From Agreia bicolorata (GTDB taxonomy: Bacteria; Actinomycetota; Actinomycetes; Actinomycetales; Microbacteriaceae), in contig NZ_JYFC01000007.1 of the NCBI RefSeq assembly GCF_000938265.1, forward strand, positions 124,001 to 188,000: 64,000 nucleotides of DNA, written 5' to 3'. Made by a program: the position numbers and the translations under genes. The notes beneath the pieces are model-generated. The model was not told the DNA's origin. It searched no databases and saw nothing but the letters and a program-made list of their open reading frames with translations. Shown here in pieces: positions 20,075-28,242 of the stretch (within the stretch, counting starts at the first letter, position 1; every line of letters begins with the position of its first letter).

Positions 20075-20099
20075 TTCGAATATATCTTCTATATTCGAA
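20075..20099 (-). promoter_or_regulatory. Perfect 25-bp inverted repeat upstream of the DnaE2-like gene
   Basis: TTCGAATATA and TATATTCGAA are perfect complements separated by TCTTC. On the minus strand the 3' arm includes TATATT, a good -10, so a bound dimer would cover the promoter. The half-site spacing differs from the actinobacterial LexA box (TCGAAC-N4-GTTCGA). The remaining bases up to the App1 gene (20100-20162) show nothing else. Confidence 0.6.
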
Positions 20100-20162
20100 G
20101 TGTACGAAGCGGAGCCAACATATGCCAGTCGCTACGGCGTGGCGTCAAGCATAAGAAGACGG

Positions 20163-21245
20163 TTAGAGCACGCCCGCGTCGGCGAGCTGTGTCGCCAGGC
20201 CGGCGCCGTCGGGCGCGTAGACCCAGTTCGCGCCGGTGCGCTCGGTGTGCACCTCGTCTTTCGAGCGACCGCCGGCCAGCACGGCTTCGCTGTTCGACAG
20301 CTGCCGGATGGCGACTGCCGCGACGCTCTGCGGAAAGTCGATCGCGAAGTCGGCGTAGATCTCTTCGTCGTGCTGCCCGTCGTCGCCGATGAGCAGCCAG
20401 CGCACGTCGGGGAACTCGCGGGCGAGTCGGCGCAGATTCTCACGTTTGTGCTCACGCCCGCTGCGGAACCAACGGTCGTGCGTCGGCCCCCAGTCGGTGA
20501 GAAGCAAGGGGCCGGCCGGGTAGAGGTTGCGCGAAAGGAACCGCGTGAGGGTGGGTGCCACGTTCCACGCCCCTGTCGACAGGTAGATCACGGGAGAACC
20601 GGCGTTCTCGGTTGTCAGTCGTTCGAGCAGCACCGCCATTCCCGGGGTGGGAACGCGGGCGTGCTCATCGAGTACGAAGGTGTTCCAGGCTGCCAGAAGC
20701 GGCCGAGGCAGCGCGGTGACCATCACGGTGTCGTCGATATCGCTCACCACGCCGAAGCTGGTCTTCGGCTCGAGCACGAAGATCGGTGCCTCGACGGTGT
20801 CGCCACCCTCGATCGTGAAGCCGACCGTCTGCCAACCGGGCTCGAGAGAGACCTCGATGACCGCATCCACCACGCCGCCGCGGTCGGCGGCCACCACGTG
20901 TGAGTGCCCTCCGGCATGTACGGTGACGGCGGCTTTGCCGAAGGGAACGCTCGTGAAGCTGCGCCATCCTCGAACGCTCTCATGGGGTTTGCGGGCGCGA
21001 CGAGCCTCGCGCGAGCCTGGCCGAGACGGAGTCGTGAGCAGCACGCGGGCGAGAACCCGTATCCAGCTGGTCGAACCGTAGCCCGTGTAGGGGATGACCG
21101 TGGGAACCCTGCCCCTGGCCTGCGCGCGTTTCTGGCGGAACTCGTGAACCGCGTCTTCGATGCGGGCCGCGCGATGAATGATGACTTCGGCGCCCTGCTT
21201 GGCCGCGAGGGGCTTATCCGGTTTCCGCACACTCCAGTGTGACAC
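20163..21245 (-). CDS. App1-like phosphatase domain protein (DUF2183)
   Basis: A 360-residue protein whose C-terminal half matches the App1/DUF2183 phosphatase family of the HAD type. The nucleophile motif DIDDT is at residues 169-173, followed by PVIYLSTGAWNVAPTLTRFL and LLIGDDGQHDEEIYADFA, the motif II and motif IV equivalents. Yeast App1 is a phosphatidate phosphatase; bacterial members are mostly uncharacterised. The N-terminal region (residues 1-160) forms a beta-rich module before the phosphatase domain. The GTG at 21245 is chosen; another in-frame GTG lies 15 nt inside. It follows the SRAP gene by 20 bp on the same strand and may be cotranscribed with it. Confidence 0.82.
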   Translation of the reverse strand: MSHWSVRKPDKPLAAKQGAEVIIHRAARIEDAVHEFRQKRAQARGRVPTVIPYTGYGSTSWIRVLARVLLTTPSRPGSREARRARKPHESVRGWRSFTSVPFGKAAVTVHAGGHSHVVAADRGGVVDAVIEVSLEPGWQTVGFTIEGGDTVEAPIFVLEPKTSFGVVSDIDDTVMVTALPRPLLAAWNTFVLDEHARVPTPGMAVLLERLTTENAGSPVIYLSTGAWNVAPTLTRFLSRNLYPAGPLLLTDWGPTHDRWFRSGREHKRENLRRLAREFPDVRWLLIGDDGQHDEEIYADFAIDFPQSVAAVAIRQLSNSEAVLAGGRSKDEVHTERTGANWVYAPDGAGLATQLADAGVL

Positions 21246-21265
21246 GCATCCGATTTGGGCCGGGG

Positions 21266-22003
21266 TCAGTCGACCGGCAGCACCAGCTCGGGCGAGTTGT
21301 TGCCGACTGTGCCGACGGCCGTCGAGACCGTGTGGAACACCATGTCGTCGGCGAGCTCTTCTGCCGCCAGCGAGATCTCGGAGAGCAGTCCGGCGTCTCC
21401 TGTAGTGCGTGGATCGAGCCAGTCCTCCATGAGGCCCGGCTCGAGGAACACGGGCATCCGCTCGTGCAGTGATGCCAGCGGTCCCGCTCCGGGTCGGGTC
21501 AGGATGGTCGTCGAGAGCAGCCAGCGCGCCGGATCGTCGGCCGCAGCGGCCGGATTGCGCCACCACTCGTACAGTCCGGCGAAGAGGATCGGCTCGTCGT
21601 CGCCGGCTGAGATGAACTGCGGCCTCTTGCTGCCGTCAGGCGCCACCAGCCACTCGTAGTACCCCGACGCAGGTATGGCCGCACGACGCGAGGCGACGGC
21701 CTCGCGGAACGCCGGCTTCTCGGCCGCCGTCTCGATGCGGGCGTTGAACAGAGGCGCGGATGCCGTGGGCTCGGTCGCGAATCCCGGCACGAGCCCCCAG
21801 CGGGCCGACTCCAGCCGCCTCAGCACGGCCGGCGCGTCGTCGTCGGTCGCGGAAGCACGATTGACCGCGTCGATGATCACCGGAATCCGATGCGTCGGGG
21901 CCACATTCCACGATGGCTCGGGCAGATCGGCCCCCTCGACGTCGACGTCGAAGAGGGCGACAAGGTCGCCGGCTGCACTGGAAACAACGAAACGACCGCA
22001 CAT
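21266..22003 (-). CDS. SRAP / YedK-HMCES abasic-site processing protein
   Basis: A 245-residue member of the SOS response-associated peptidase family, which crosslinks to abasic sites in single-stranded DNA through its N-terminal cysteine and protects them from cleavage. All key residues are present: C2 exposed after Met removal (MCGRF), N87 in FNARIET, E117 in SGYYEW and H180 in LHERMP. The ATG at 22003 is fixed by the need for Cys2 and is preceded by CAGAAT at 7 nt, a leaderless arrangement. It diverges from a TetR gene with 67 bp between them. Its position near the DnaE2-like and AlkZ-like genes supports a DNA-damage theme. Confidence 0.95.
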   Translation of the reverse strand: MCGRFVVSSAAGDLVALFDVDVEGADLPEPSWNVAPTHRIPVIIDAVNRASATDDDAPAVLRRLESARWGLVPGFATEPTASAPLFNARIETAAEKPAFREAVASRRAAIPASGYYEWLVAPDGSKRPQFISAGDDEPILFAGLYEWWRNPAAAADDPARWLLSTTILTRPGAGPLASLHERMPVFLEPGLMEDWLDPRTTGDAGLLSEISLAAEELADDMVFHTVSTAVGTVGNNSPELVLPVD

Positions 22004-22070
22004 GTGCTCTATTCTGCCGCCCTCGCGCAACTAGGATGGTCAGCACATCCCCGATGAAAGGATCGGCGCC

Positions 22071-22733
22071 GTGCCTGTGAACAACGTCACCGAGGAAATC
22101 CGCCCCGACGCCGTGCAGGTGCGCAACGAACCCATCCAGGCTCGCAGCTCCGATCGCATCGCCGCTCTTCTCGACGCAGCGGCGGCCGTGGTCGCCGAAG
22201 TGGGAATCGAACGGCTCACGACGGCCCTCGTCGCAGACCGCGCCGAAGCCTCCATCGGCACCGTGTACCGATACTTTCCCGACCGCATCGCGGTTCTGAC
22301 GGCACTCGGAACGCGCAGCGTCGAGCGCTTCCTGCGGCAGTTCGAAGCCGACATCGTCGAGAAGAAGCCCGAGAGCTGGATCGACGCGGTCGTTGTGTCG
22401 ATCGGCTCGTCGGTCGCCATGCACCGGGGCGAGGTCGGCTTCACCTCGATCAGGCTCGGCGACCTGGTGTCGTCACCCGAGACAGACGTCTCGCGCATCA
22501 AGACCTATCGCATCGCCCAGAATCTCCACGATGTGCTGATCGAGAACTACGGTCTTCCGCAGGATCCCGCCTTCCTGACGCGCCTCGAAGTCGCCGTCAC
22601 GATGATCGATGCTCTGCTGGTGCGCGCATTTATGCTCGGCGGCGCGGGCGATGAGACCATCATCGACGAGTGCGAGCAGGTTGTTCGCAACTACCTCGCT
22701 CGGCAGAACGAGAGTGATGCCCTGCCCGCCTGA
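22071..22733 (+). CDS. TetR/AcrR-family transcriptional regulator
   Basis: A 220-residue regulator with a TetR-type helix-turn-helix (AAAVVAEVGIERLTTALVADRAEASIGTVYRYFPDRIAV, about residues 36-75) and a helical ligand domain that looks like the TetR_C variant of Actinobacteria. The GTG is preceded by GAAAGGA and by TAGGAT (22032-22037) as a possible -10. It lies 136 bp upstream of the osmoprotectant transporter operon in the same direction and diverges from SRAP; either could be its target. No clear palindrome that would decide this is visible in the flanking gaps. Confidence 0.88.
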   Translation: MPVNNVTEEIRPDAVQVRNEPIQARSSDRIAALLDAAAAVVAEVGIERLTTALVADRAEASIGTVYRYFPDRIAVLTALGTRSVERFLRQFEADIVEKKPESWIDAVVVSIGSSVAMHRGEVGFTSIRLGDLVSSPETDVSRIKTYRIAQNLHDVLIENYGLPQDPAFLTRLEVAVTMIDALLVRAFMLGGAGDETIIDECEQVVRNYLARQNESDALPA

Positions 22734-22869
22734 GTCGCGGTCGGCTGCACTCTAGCCTGCCGGACACAGTTCGTCATGCCCGGCTCGCATGCTTTGCCTA
22801 TTGAGGCGCATCATGTTTGGCTGATGTCACACGCGCGCGTTCGAGCGCGCCCGACGAACGGCCCATGAC

Positions 22870-23715
22870 ATGATCGAATTCCGTCAGGTCTCGAAGCGTT
22901 TTCCCGACGGGACTCTGGCCGTCGAGGACTTCAGCCTCGTGATCCCGTCGCGAAAGACCACGGTCTTCGTGGGATCCTCTGGCTGCGGCAAGACCACGAT
23001 CCTACGCATGATCAATCGCATGATCGACCGGAGTTCGGGTTCGATAGAGATCGACGGCGAAGACATCGTTGCTCTCGACAAGGTGAAGCTCCGTCGTCGC
23101 ATCGGATACGTGATGCAGAACTCCGGGCTCCTGCCTCATCGGAAGGTGGTCGACAACGTCGCCACCGTGCCGCTTCTGAACGGGGTGCCGAAGAAAGAGG
23201 CTCATACCCGGGCCCTCGAGCTCCTCGACACGGTCGGCCTCGACCGCTCGCTCGCGAACCGCTACCCGAGCCAGCTTTCGGGCGGACAGCAGCAGCGTGT
23301 GGGAGTCGCGCGCGGTCTCGCGGCCGACCCCAACATCCTGTTGATGGACGAGCCGTTCGGCGCAGTCGACCCTCTCGTACGCGCCGAGCTGCAGCAAGAA
23401 CTCATCCGCCTGCAGCGCGAGCTCGACAAGACCGTTGTCTTCGTCACGCACGACATCGATGAGGCCTTCCTGTTGGGCGATCAGGTGGTCATTCTGCAGA
23501 AGGGCGGCGTCATCGTACAGAAGGGTTCGCCCACCGAGATCCTCACCGCCCCGGCGAACGATTTCGTGGCCGACTTCATCGGAGCGACCAAGGGCAAGAG
23601 GGCGCTGCACATCGACCGTCGCGACGGTCGCGATGTCGTGCTCGACAGCGAGGGGCGTGCTGCCGGTGTGCTCGTCGACGGCTCGACCGGCACCGGCGAA
23701 GAAGTCCCGACATGA
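22870..23715 (+). CDS. Osmoprotectant ABC transporter ATP-binding protein (OpuCA/ProV type)
   Basis: The 281-residue ATPase of a glycine-betaine/choline-type importer. Walker A is GSSGCGKTT (residues 35-43), the signature is LSGGQQQRVGVARGL, Walker B is ILLMDEPFGAVDP, and the H-loop is in VFVTHDIDEAF. It ends soon after the nucleotide-binding domain and so lacks the C-terminal CBS pair that senses ionic strength in OpuA/OpuCA proteins of about 380 residues. The ATG overlaps no upstream gene; the stop overlaps the first permease (ATGA). First gene of a four-gene operon. Confidence 0.93.
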   Translation: MIEFRQVSKRFPDGTLAVEDFSLVIPSRKTTVFVGSSGCGKTTILRMINRMIDRSSGSIEIDGEDIVALDKVKLRRRIGYVMQNSGLLPHRKVVDNVATVPLLNGVPKKEAHTRALELLDTVGLDRSLANRYPSQLSGGQQQRVGVARGLAADPNILLMDEPFGAVDPLVRAELQQELIRLQRELDKTVVFVTHDIDEAFLLGDQVVILQKGGVIVQKGSPTEILTAPANDFVADFIGATKGKRALHIDRRDGRDVVLDSEGRAAGVLVDGSTGTGEEVPT

Positions 23716-24398
23716 ACTGGGTCATCGAGAATCTGCCCCTGATCGGGCAGCGAACCCTCGAACACCTGGCGCTCAGCATCCCGCCCATCGTTCTGAGTTT
23801 CGTCCTTTCGGTTCCGATCGGCTGGCTTGCCAACCGCTACCGCTGGAGTCGCGGTGTGCTGCTGACTGTTCTTGGGCTGCTCTACGCGATCCCGTCGCTG
23901 CCGCTCTTCGTCGTACTTCCCATCATCCTGGGCACCGGTCTTCGCGACTCGGTGAACGTCATCGTCGCGCTCACCCTCTACGGCATCGCTCTCATGGTGC
24001 GCACGACGGCGGATGCGTTGGGCTCGGTGTCGTCGGATGTCACCCAGTCGGCGACGGCCATGGGGTTCTCGCCCTGGACGCGGTTCTGGAGGGTCGATCT
24101 TCCCTTGGCGGGTCCCGTACTGCTCGCAGGAATCCGTGTGGTCGCGGTGAGCACTGTCAGTCTCGTGACGGTGGGGGCGGTGCTGGGCATCAAGAGCCTC
24201 GGCCTTCTCTTCACCGATGGTCTTCAACGCAACATCGTTGCCGAGGTGGCCACCGGAATGGTCGCCACGATCGCTCTCGCACTCGTGATCGACTTCGCGC
24301 TGGTTCTCGCAGGTCGGATGCTGATGCCGTGGACGCGGACGGTATCGCCCAAGCGCGAACGACGAGCGCTTCCCGTGGATGAGGCGGTGACAGCGTGA
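23712..24398 (+). CDS. Osmoprotectant ABC transporter permease (OpuCB type)
   Basis: A 228-residue permease of the OpuC/ProW-like family with five to six membrane helices. The cytoplasmic coupling loop with the EAA-type motif is around DVTQSATAMGFSPWTRFWRVDLPLAGPVLLAGI. It overlaps both neighbours by 4 nt (ATGA before, GTGA after), showing tight translational coupling. It pairs with the second permease as a heterodimer in the importer membrane domain. The substrate class is inferred from the whole operon. Confidence 0.92.
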   Translation: MNWVIENLPLIGQRTLEHLALSIPPIVLSFVLSVPIGWLANRYRWSRGVLLTVLGLLYAIPSLPLFVVLPIILGTGLRDSVNVIVALTLYGIALMVRTTADALGSVSSDVTQSATAMGFSPWTRFWRVDLPLAGPVLLAGIRVVAVSTVSLVTVGAVLGIKSLGLLFTDGLQRNIVAEVATGMVATIALALVIDFALVLAGRMLMPWTRTVSPKRERRALPVDEAVTA

Positions 24399-25132
24399 AT
24401 CTCCTCGTCGACGCCTTTGCGTGGATCTTCGACCCAGCCCATCAGGCCGGTGCCAACGGCATCCCGACCCGACTTGTTCAACACCTCGGAATCAGCCTGC
24501 TGGTACTGCTGGTGGCGAGCGCGATAGCCATCCCCGTGGGATACCTCATCGGGCATACGGGCAAGGGGCGCACGCTGGCCGTGAGCCTCACAGGAGGCTT
24601 CCGTTCGCTCCCGACGCTCGGGCTGCTGATCATTCTCGCGCTCTGGCTGGGCGTCGGTCTGGAGGCGCCGCTCATCGCGCTTATCGTCCTCGCTGTACCG
24701 CCCATTCTGGCCGGCGCCTATTCGGGATTCGAAGCCGTCGACCGGCGCACCATCGATGCCGCTCGAGCCGTGGGCATGACCGAGTGGCAGATCGTCTCGA
24801 AGGTTGAGGTTCCGCTCGGCCTTCCGCTTCTCATCGGAGGCTTGCGTTCGGGAACGCTGCAGATCATCGCGACCGCGACGCTGGCCGACTACGTGGGTGC
24901 CGGCGGCCTCGGCCACTTCATCTTTGTGGGCCAGAAGTCGAACGACTACCCCCAGATGCTGGCCGGATCGCTGCTGGTGATCGCGCTCGCGCTGCTGAGC
25001 GAGGGAATCTTCGCGCTGCTGCAGAAGTTGGTCGTACCACGCGGCGTTGTCGCAAACCAGAGCACAGATGTCCGCAGGCCGTCATCCCGACGCGTCGCGG
25101 TGGTGGGGTTCCCCACCGAAGAGAGGAAATAA
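24395..25132 (+). CDS. Osmoprotectant ABC transporter permease (OpuCD type)
   Basis: The 245-residue second permease of the system. The helical core includes GFRSLPTLGLLIILALWLG and the EAA loop DAARAVGMTEWQIVSKVEVPLGLPLLIGGLRSG, both typical of ProW/OpuCB-CD proteins. The GTG start overlaps the preceding stop (GTGA); the stop lies 2 nt before the start of the binding-protein gene. The C-terminal 30 residues are basic and cytoplasmic. Confidence 0.92.
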   Translation: MNLLVDAFAWIFDPAHQAGANGIPTRLVQHLGISLLVLLVASAIAIPVGYLIGHTGKGRTLAVSLTGGFRSLPTLGLLIILALWLGVGLEAPLIALIVLAVPPILAGAYSGFEAVDRRTIDAARAVGMTEWQIVSKVEVPLGLPLLIGGLRSGTLQIIATATLADYVGAGGLGHFIFVGQKSNDYPQMLAGSLLVIALALLSEGIFALLQKLVVPRGVVANQSTDVRRPSSRRVAVVGFPTEERK

Positions 25133-25134
25133 CG

Positions 25135-26061
25135 ATGTTCACAGCAAACATTAAGAAGGGCCGGATCGCCGCAGGCGTTATCGCGGTCGGTGCCGTGGTG
25201 GCACTGGCAGGGTGCGCAACGAGCGATCCGCTGGACGCCGGATCCAGTGATTCTGCCAGCACCGACTCCATCGTCATCGGCTCGCAGGACTACTACTCGA
25301 GCGAGATCATCGCCGAGATCTATGCTCAGGCGCTCGAGGCCAACGATTACACCGTCGACCGCCAGTTCCGCATCGGCCAGCGAGAGGTCTACCTTCCCGA
25401 GATCAAGGAAGGCAAGATCGACCTGTTCCCGGAGTACACGGGGAGCCTGCTGCAGGCGCTCAAGCCCGATACCAAGGCGACGACGAGTGACGAGGTCTAC
25501 ACCGAGCTCGAGTCCGCGCTGCCCGAGGGCCTTCGAGTGCTCGATAAATCGCAAGCGTCCGACCAGAACTCCTACACGGTGACAGAGGCCTACGCCACCG
25601 AGAACAAGCTCACTGACATCGCTTCGCTGAAGAACGTCAAGACCCCGATCGTCGTTGGCGGCAACGCCGAACTCGAGACGCGTCCATACGGTCCGGCGGC
25701 GCTCAAGGAGAAGTACGGAATCGACACGACTTTCCAGTCGATCGAGGACTCGGGCGGACCGCTGACGGTCAAGGCTCTCGTCGACAACACGATCCAGCTG
25801 GGCAATATCTACACGGCTGACCCCAACATCAAGTCGAACAACCTCGTGGCGCTCGCCGACCCCGACGGCCTGTTCGTAGCCGATAACGTCGTTCCCGTCG
25901 CCTCGACGAAGGTCGACGACAAGGCGGCTGAGATCATCAACAAAGTCAGCGCTGCGCTGACCGAAGACGATCTCGTCGAGTTGAACTCGCAGAGCGTCAA
26001 CGACCAGAAATCGGCTCCGGTCATCGCCAAGGCGTGGCTCGACGACAAGAAGCTCTTCTAG
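25135..26061 (+). CDS. Osmoprotectant substrate-binding lipoprotein (OpuAC type)
   Basis: A 308-residue extracytoplasmic solute-binding protein. A basic N terminus and hydrophobic stretch end in the lipobox LAGC (about residues 27-30), so it is anchored to the membrane as a lipoprotein. The mature part starts IVIGSQDYYSSEIIAEIYAQALEANDYTV and contains LFPEYTGSLLQAL, a pattern typical of the OpuAC/glycine-betaine-binding PF04069 family. GAGAGG precedes the ATG. A terminator follows. It captures betaine, choline or a related solute for the permeases encoded upstream. Confidence 0.93.
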   Translation: MFTANIKKGRIAAGVIAVGAVVALAGCATSDPLDAGSSDSASTDSIVIGSQDYYSSEIIAEIYAQALEANDYTVDRQFRIGQREVYLPEIKEGKIDLFPEYTGSLLQALKPDTKATTSDEVYTELESALPEGLRVLDKSQASDQNSYTVTEAYATENKLTDIASLKNVKTPIVVGGNAELETRPYGPAALKEKYGIDTTFQSIEDSGGPLTVKALVDNTIQLGNIYTADPNIKSNNLVALADPDGLFVADNVVPVASTKVDDKAAEIINKVSAALTEDDLVELNSQSVNDQKSAPVIAKAWLDDKKLF

Positions 26062-26075
26062 TAGCTCGTCGCAAT

Positions 26076-26115
26076 AAGCGGGTTCGTCGACTGCGGTCGA
26101 CGGGCCCGCTTTCTT
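26076..26115 (+). terminator. Terminator of the osmoprotectant operon
   Basis: AAGCGGG-TT-CGTCGAC pairs with GTCGACG-GG-CCCGCTT around a short loop, and the 3' arm runs into TTTCTT. It closes the four-gene operon before the convergent DedA gene. Confidence 0.75.
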
Positions 26116-26151
26116 GTGAGGCGGGCGATCGACGAGTAGTCGTCGGATGCG

Positions 26152-26835
26152 TCAGCGGGGGAGCGTGCCTCGTTCGGAGGCATCGGGGGAGTCGGGTGCG
26201 TCATTCATGTGCCTCTCCTCACCGCGCGCGATGAGTTTCTTCACGATGACCACCACGATAACGAAGACCACAATGGCCGCGACGAAGATGTACCCGGCGA
26301 AATGCAGCCTGTCGGCCAGCTCGCGGTAGCCGCCTGCGGCAACGGAGCCCGCCGTGACGTAGGCGAACGACCACAGAATGCATGCGGGCAGCGTCCACGT
26401 GATGAATCGACGGTAGGTCATCGTGCTCATGCCTACGGTGACCGGGATGAGGGAGTGCAGTACGGGGAGGAAGCGTGACAGGAATACGGCGATACCGCCA
26501 CGGCGATCGAGATAGCGCTCTGCCCGCTGCCAGTGACGCTCGCCGATGCGCCGACCGAGGCGTGAGTGCCGGATGCGCGGACCGAAGTAGCGTCCGAGCA
26601 TAAAACCGATGCTCTCGCCGCCAAGGGCGCCGACGATCGAGGCGAGTGCGAGCGCGATGTACTGAACGGGTCCCTGCACACCGGTGGCGGTGACGAGCAG
26701 AACCGTGTCTCCAGGAACGATGAGGCCGAGCAGGATGCTCGTCTCGAGCAGCATCGCGACGCCGGCGATGAGAGTTCGCCACACGGGATCGACGCTGGAC
26801 ACCGTGTCCAGGATCCAACTGAGAATCTCGTTCAC
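26152..26835 (-). CDS. DedA-family membrane protein
   Basis: A 227-residue DedA/SNARE-associated membrane protein. Characteristic parts are ILLGLIVPGDTVLLVTATG, the glycine-rich GALGGESIGFMLGRYFG region and the re-entrant segment FLSRFLPVLHSLIPVTVGMSTMTYRRF, in which R and P are conserved. Members act as lipid (undecaprenyl-phosphate or phosphatidylethanolamine) flippases or in membrane homeostasis. The GTG at 26835 has its own leaderless -10 (TAGGCT at 26842-26847), so it need not depend on the BlaI-M56 genes behind which it lies by 49 bp. The charged C-terminal tail is cytoplasmic. Confidence 0.9.
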   Translation of the reverse strand: MNEILSWILDTVSSVDPVWRTLIAGVAMLLETSILLGLIVPGDTVLLVTATGVQGPVQYIALALASIVGALGGESIGFMLGRYFGPRIRHSRLGRRIGERHWQRAERYLDRRGGIAVFLSRFLPVLHSLIPVTVGMSTMTYRRFITWTLPACILWSFAYVTAGSVAAGGYRELADRLHFAGYIFVAAIVVFVIVVVIVKKLIARGEERHMNDAPDSPDASERGTLPR

Positions 26836-26841
26836 GATCCG

Positions 26842-26847
26842 AGCCTA
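26842..26847 (-). promoter_or_regulatory. -10 element for leaderless dedA transcript
   Basis: On the minus strand TAGGCT is followed by 6 nt and the GTG at 26835. It lies in the 49-bp gap behind the M56 gene, which gives DedA an independent promoter. Confidence 0.5.
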
Positions 26848-26884
26848 TGACCTGTCGGCGCCGACGACCTGAGCATGCGCCCGA

Positions 26885-27829
26885 TCACAGCAGGGTGACG
26901 AGTACAGCGACCGGTGCGGTGACAAGTGCCACCCCGACTGCGAGTACGAGTGCACGAGCAGCGCGGGACAGGGGTGCCGGCGGAGCGATCAGACGCGATA
27001 CCCGGGCCCCGAGCGTCTCCGGGTCTGCTTCGGGCACGATCTCATCGGAAGCGATGCGCGCGGAAGCGGGGTCGTTATCGCGCCAGGGCGAGCCGACGAT
27101 CGCGATCGCCGTAGCGAGCGAGGTGTCGTCGACCTCGCGACGGGCGTCGTCGTCGGCGAGCATCTCGACGAGAAGAGCCACGGCCTTCTCGGCGCGGTTC
27201 GCGATGGGAAACCACGGCAGGGCGATGTTCCACGCCTTGAAGGCGAGAAGAACGAGGTGGTGATACTGGCGGAGGTGCGCCCGCTCGTGGGCCAGAACCG
27301 CTCGAAGCTGTGCGGCATCCAGAACCCGAACCAGGCCTTCGGTCAGCACTGTGATCGAGCGCACGCCGGGAAGACAGTAGGCCACGGGGGCTGGAAAATC
27401 GAGCATCCGCGTGCCGGGGCTTCCGTGCATAGGTGAACTGAGGAGTTCGACCAGGGCTCGGTGGCGATGGCGTTCGCGGGCTGTGTTGGCTGCTGTCGTC
27501 GCGAGGCTCAGCACAAGGTGCACGCTGAGAACGACAGCGCCTGCGAGTGAGACGATCTGCAACGCGCCTGCCTGAGCAGGAATGGGCCCGTCGAGGATGT
27601 GGCCTGAGAGGAGAGTCGATGCGAGCCCGAGGTCGTTTTCGAAGGGCGTGAGCCCGAACGTCAGCAGCGCTCCGATCATCGAGAGGCCACCCGAGAGAGC
27701 CACTGCCTGCCACAGGGCCAGGGCCGTGCCCGGGGCGCGGGCGGGCCACTCTGCTTTCGACAGCGCGATGGGAACGGGCCACGCCAGGGCTAGGGCGAGA
27801 ACCGCGAGCCCTATCCAGGCTCCGGTCAC
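26885..27829 (-). CDS. M56-family membrane metallopeptidase (BlaR1-like, no sensor domain)
   Basis: A 314-residue zinc metallopeptidase of the M56 family. The zinc motif HERAH is at residues 181-185, preceded by the AVLA helix and followed by a helix with further acidic residues. Membrane helices flank the domain (about 1-20, 40-62, 90-112 and the C terminus). It lacks the penicillin-binding sensor domain of staphylococcal BlaR1/MecR1, so the signal is unknown. The GTG start is 2 nt after the blaI stop; the pair forms a sensor-protease plus repressor unit that probably cleaves or inactivates BlaI. It is likely cotranscribed with blaI. Confidence 0.88.
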   Translation of the reverse strand: MTGAWIGLAVLALALAWPVPIALSKAEWPARAPGTALALWQAVALSGGLSMIGALLTFGLTPFENDLGLASTLLSGHILDGPIPAQAGALQIVSLAGAVVLSVHLVLSLATTAANTARERHRHRALVELLSSPMHGSPGTRMLDFPAPVAYCLPGVRSITVLTEGLVRVLDAAQLRAVLAHERAHLRQYHHLVLLAFKAWNIALPWFPIANRAEKAVALLVEMLADDDARREVDDTSLATAIAIVGSPWRDNDPASARIASDEIVPEADPETLGARVSRLIAPPAPLSRAARALVLAVGVALVTAPVAVLVTLL

Positions 27830-27831
27830 CG

Positions 27832-28212
27832 TCAGTTACCGGTGCCGCGGGATGCGAGCAGCCGGCGAAGCGTCTCTGCCTCGGTCGGCGAGACGCTTCC
27901 GACGAATCGGGCCAGCGCGTCGTCTCGATCGGGTGCAAGCTGCAGCACCTCATGCATGAGCTCGGCCGTGTGTTCAGACCGCGAGTTGACCGCGTGGTAG
28001 CGGTGGGGCCTCGTGGCGCGGCTGCGCGAGACGAAGCCCTTGCTCTCGAGGCGAGAGAGCACGGTGAGAAGGGTGGTGGTCGCGAGTTCGCGACGCTTCG
28101 CGGGAGCCTCTGCGGCCACCAGTCGTTCGCCGAGTTCGGGGGCGGAGAGGCCGTCGGGCGATTCCCAGAGTGCGTTCATGACGGAACGCTCGAGGACGCC
28201 GAGAGTGATCAT
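27832..28212 (-). CDS. blaI: BlaI/MecI/CopY-family transcriptional repressor
   Basis: A 126-residue winged-helix repressor. LGVLERSVMNALWESPDGLSAPELGERL and the recognition part TTLLTVLSRLESKGFVSRSRATRPHRYHAV match BlaI/Penicillinase-repressor proteins; the C-terminal half carries the dimerisation helix. The gene has its own leaderless -10 (TAGTCT, 28219-28224, 6 nt before the ATG at 28212). Two identical dyads at 28243-28283 lie upstream, between blaI and cydA. Autoregulation and repression of cydABDC are therefore likely. The M56 peptidase gene follows immediately. Confidence 0.9.
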   Translation of the reverse strand: MITLGVLERSVMNALWESPDGLSAPELGERLVAAEAPAKRRELATTTLLTVLSRLESKGFVSRSRATRPHRYHAVNSRSEHTAELMHEVLQLAPDRDDALARFVGSVSPTEAETLRRLLASRGTGN

Positions 28213-28218
28213 GGATCC

Positions 28219-28224
28219 AGACTA
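28219..28224 (-). promoter_or_regulatory. -10 element of blaI
   Basis: TAGTCT on the minus strand is followed by GGATCC and the ATG at 28212. The first BlaI-type dyad (28243-28259) covers the matching -35 zone. Confidence 0.55.
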
Positions 28225-28242
28225 CCTTTTCGTTCGAGTTTG

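Noticed and set aside
22840-22862. GC-rich symmetric sequence (GCGCGCGTTCGAGCGCGC) before the osmoprotectant operon
   Set aside because: It contains TTCGA but does not fit a LexA box or a promoter element; simple GC alternation explains it.
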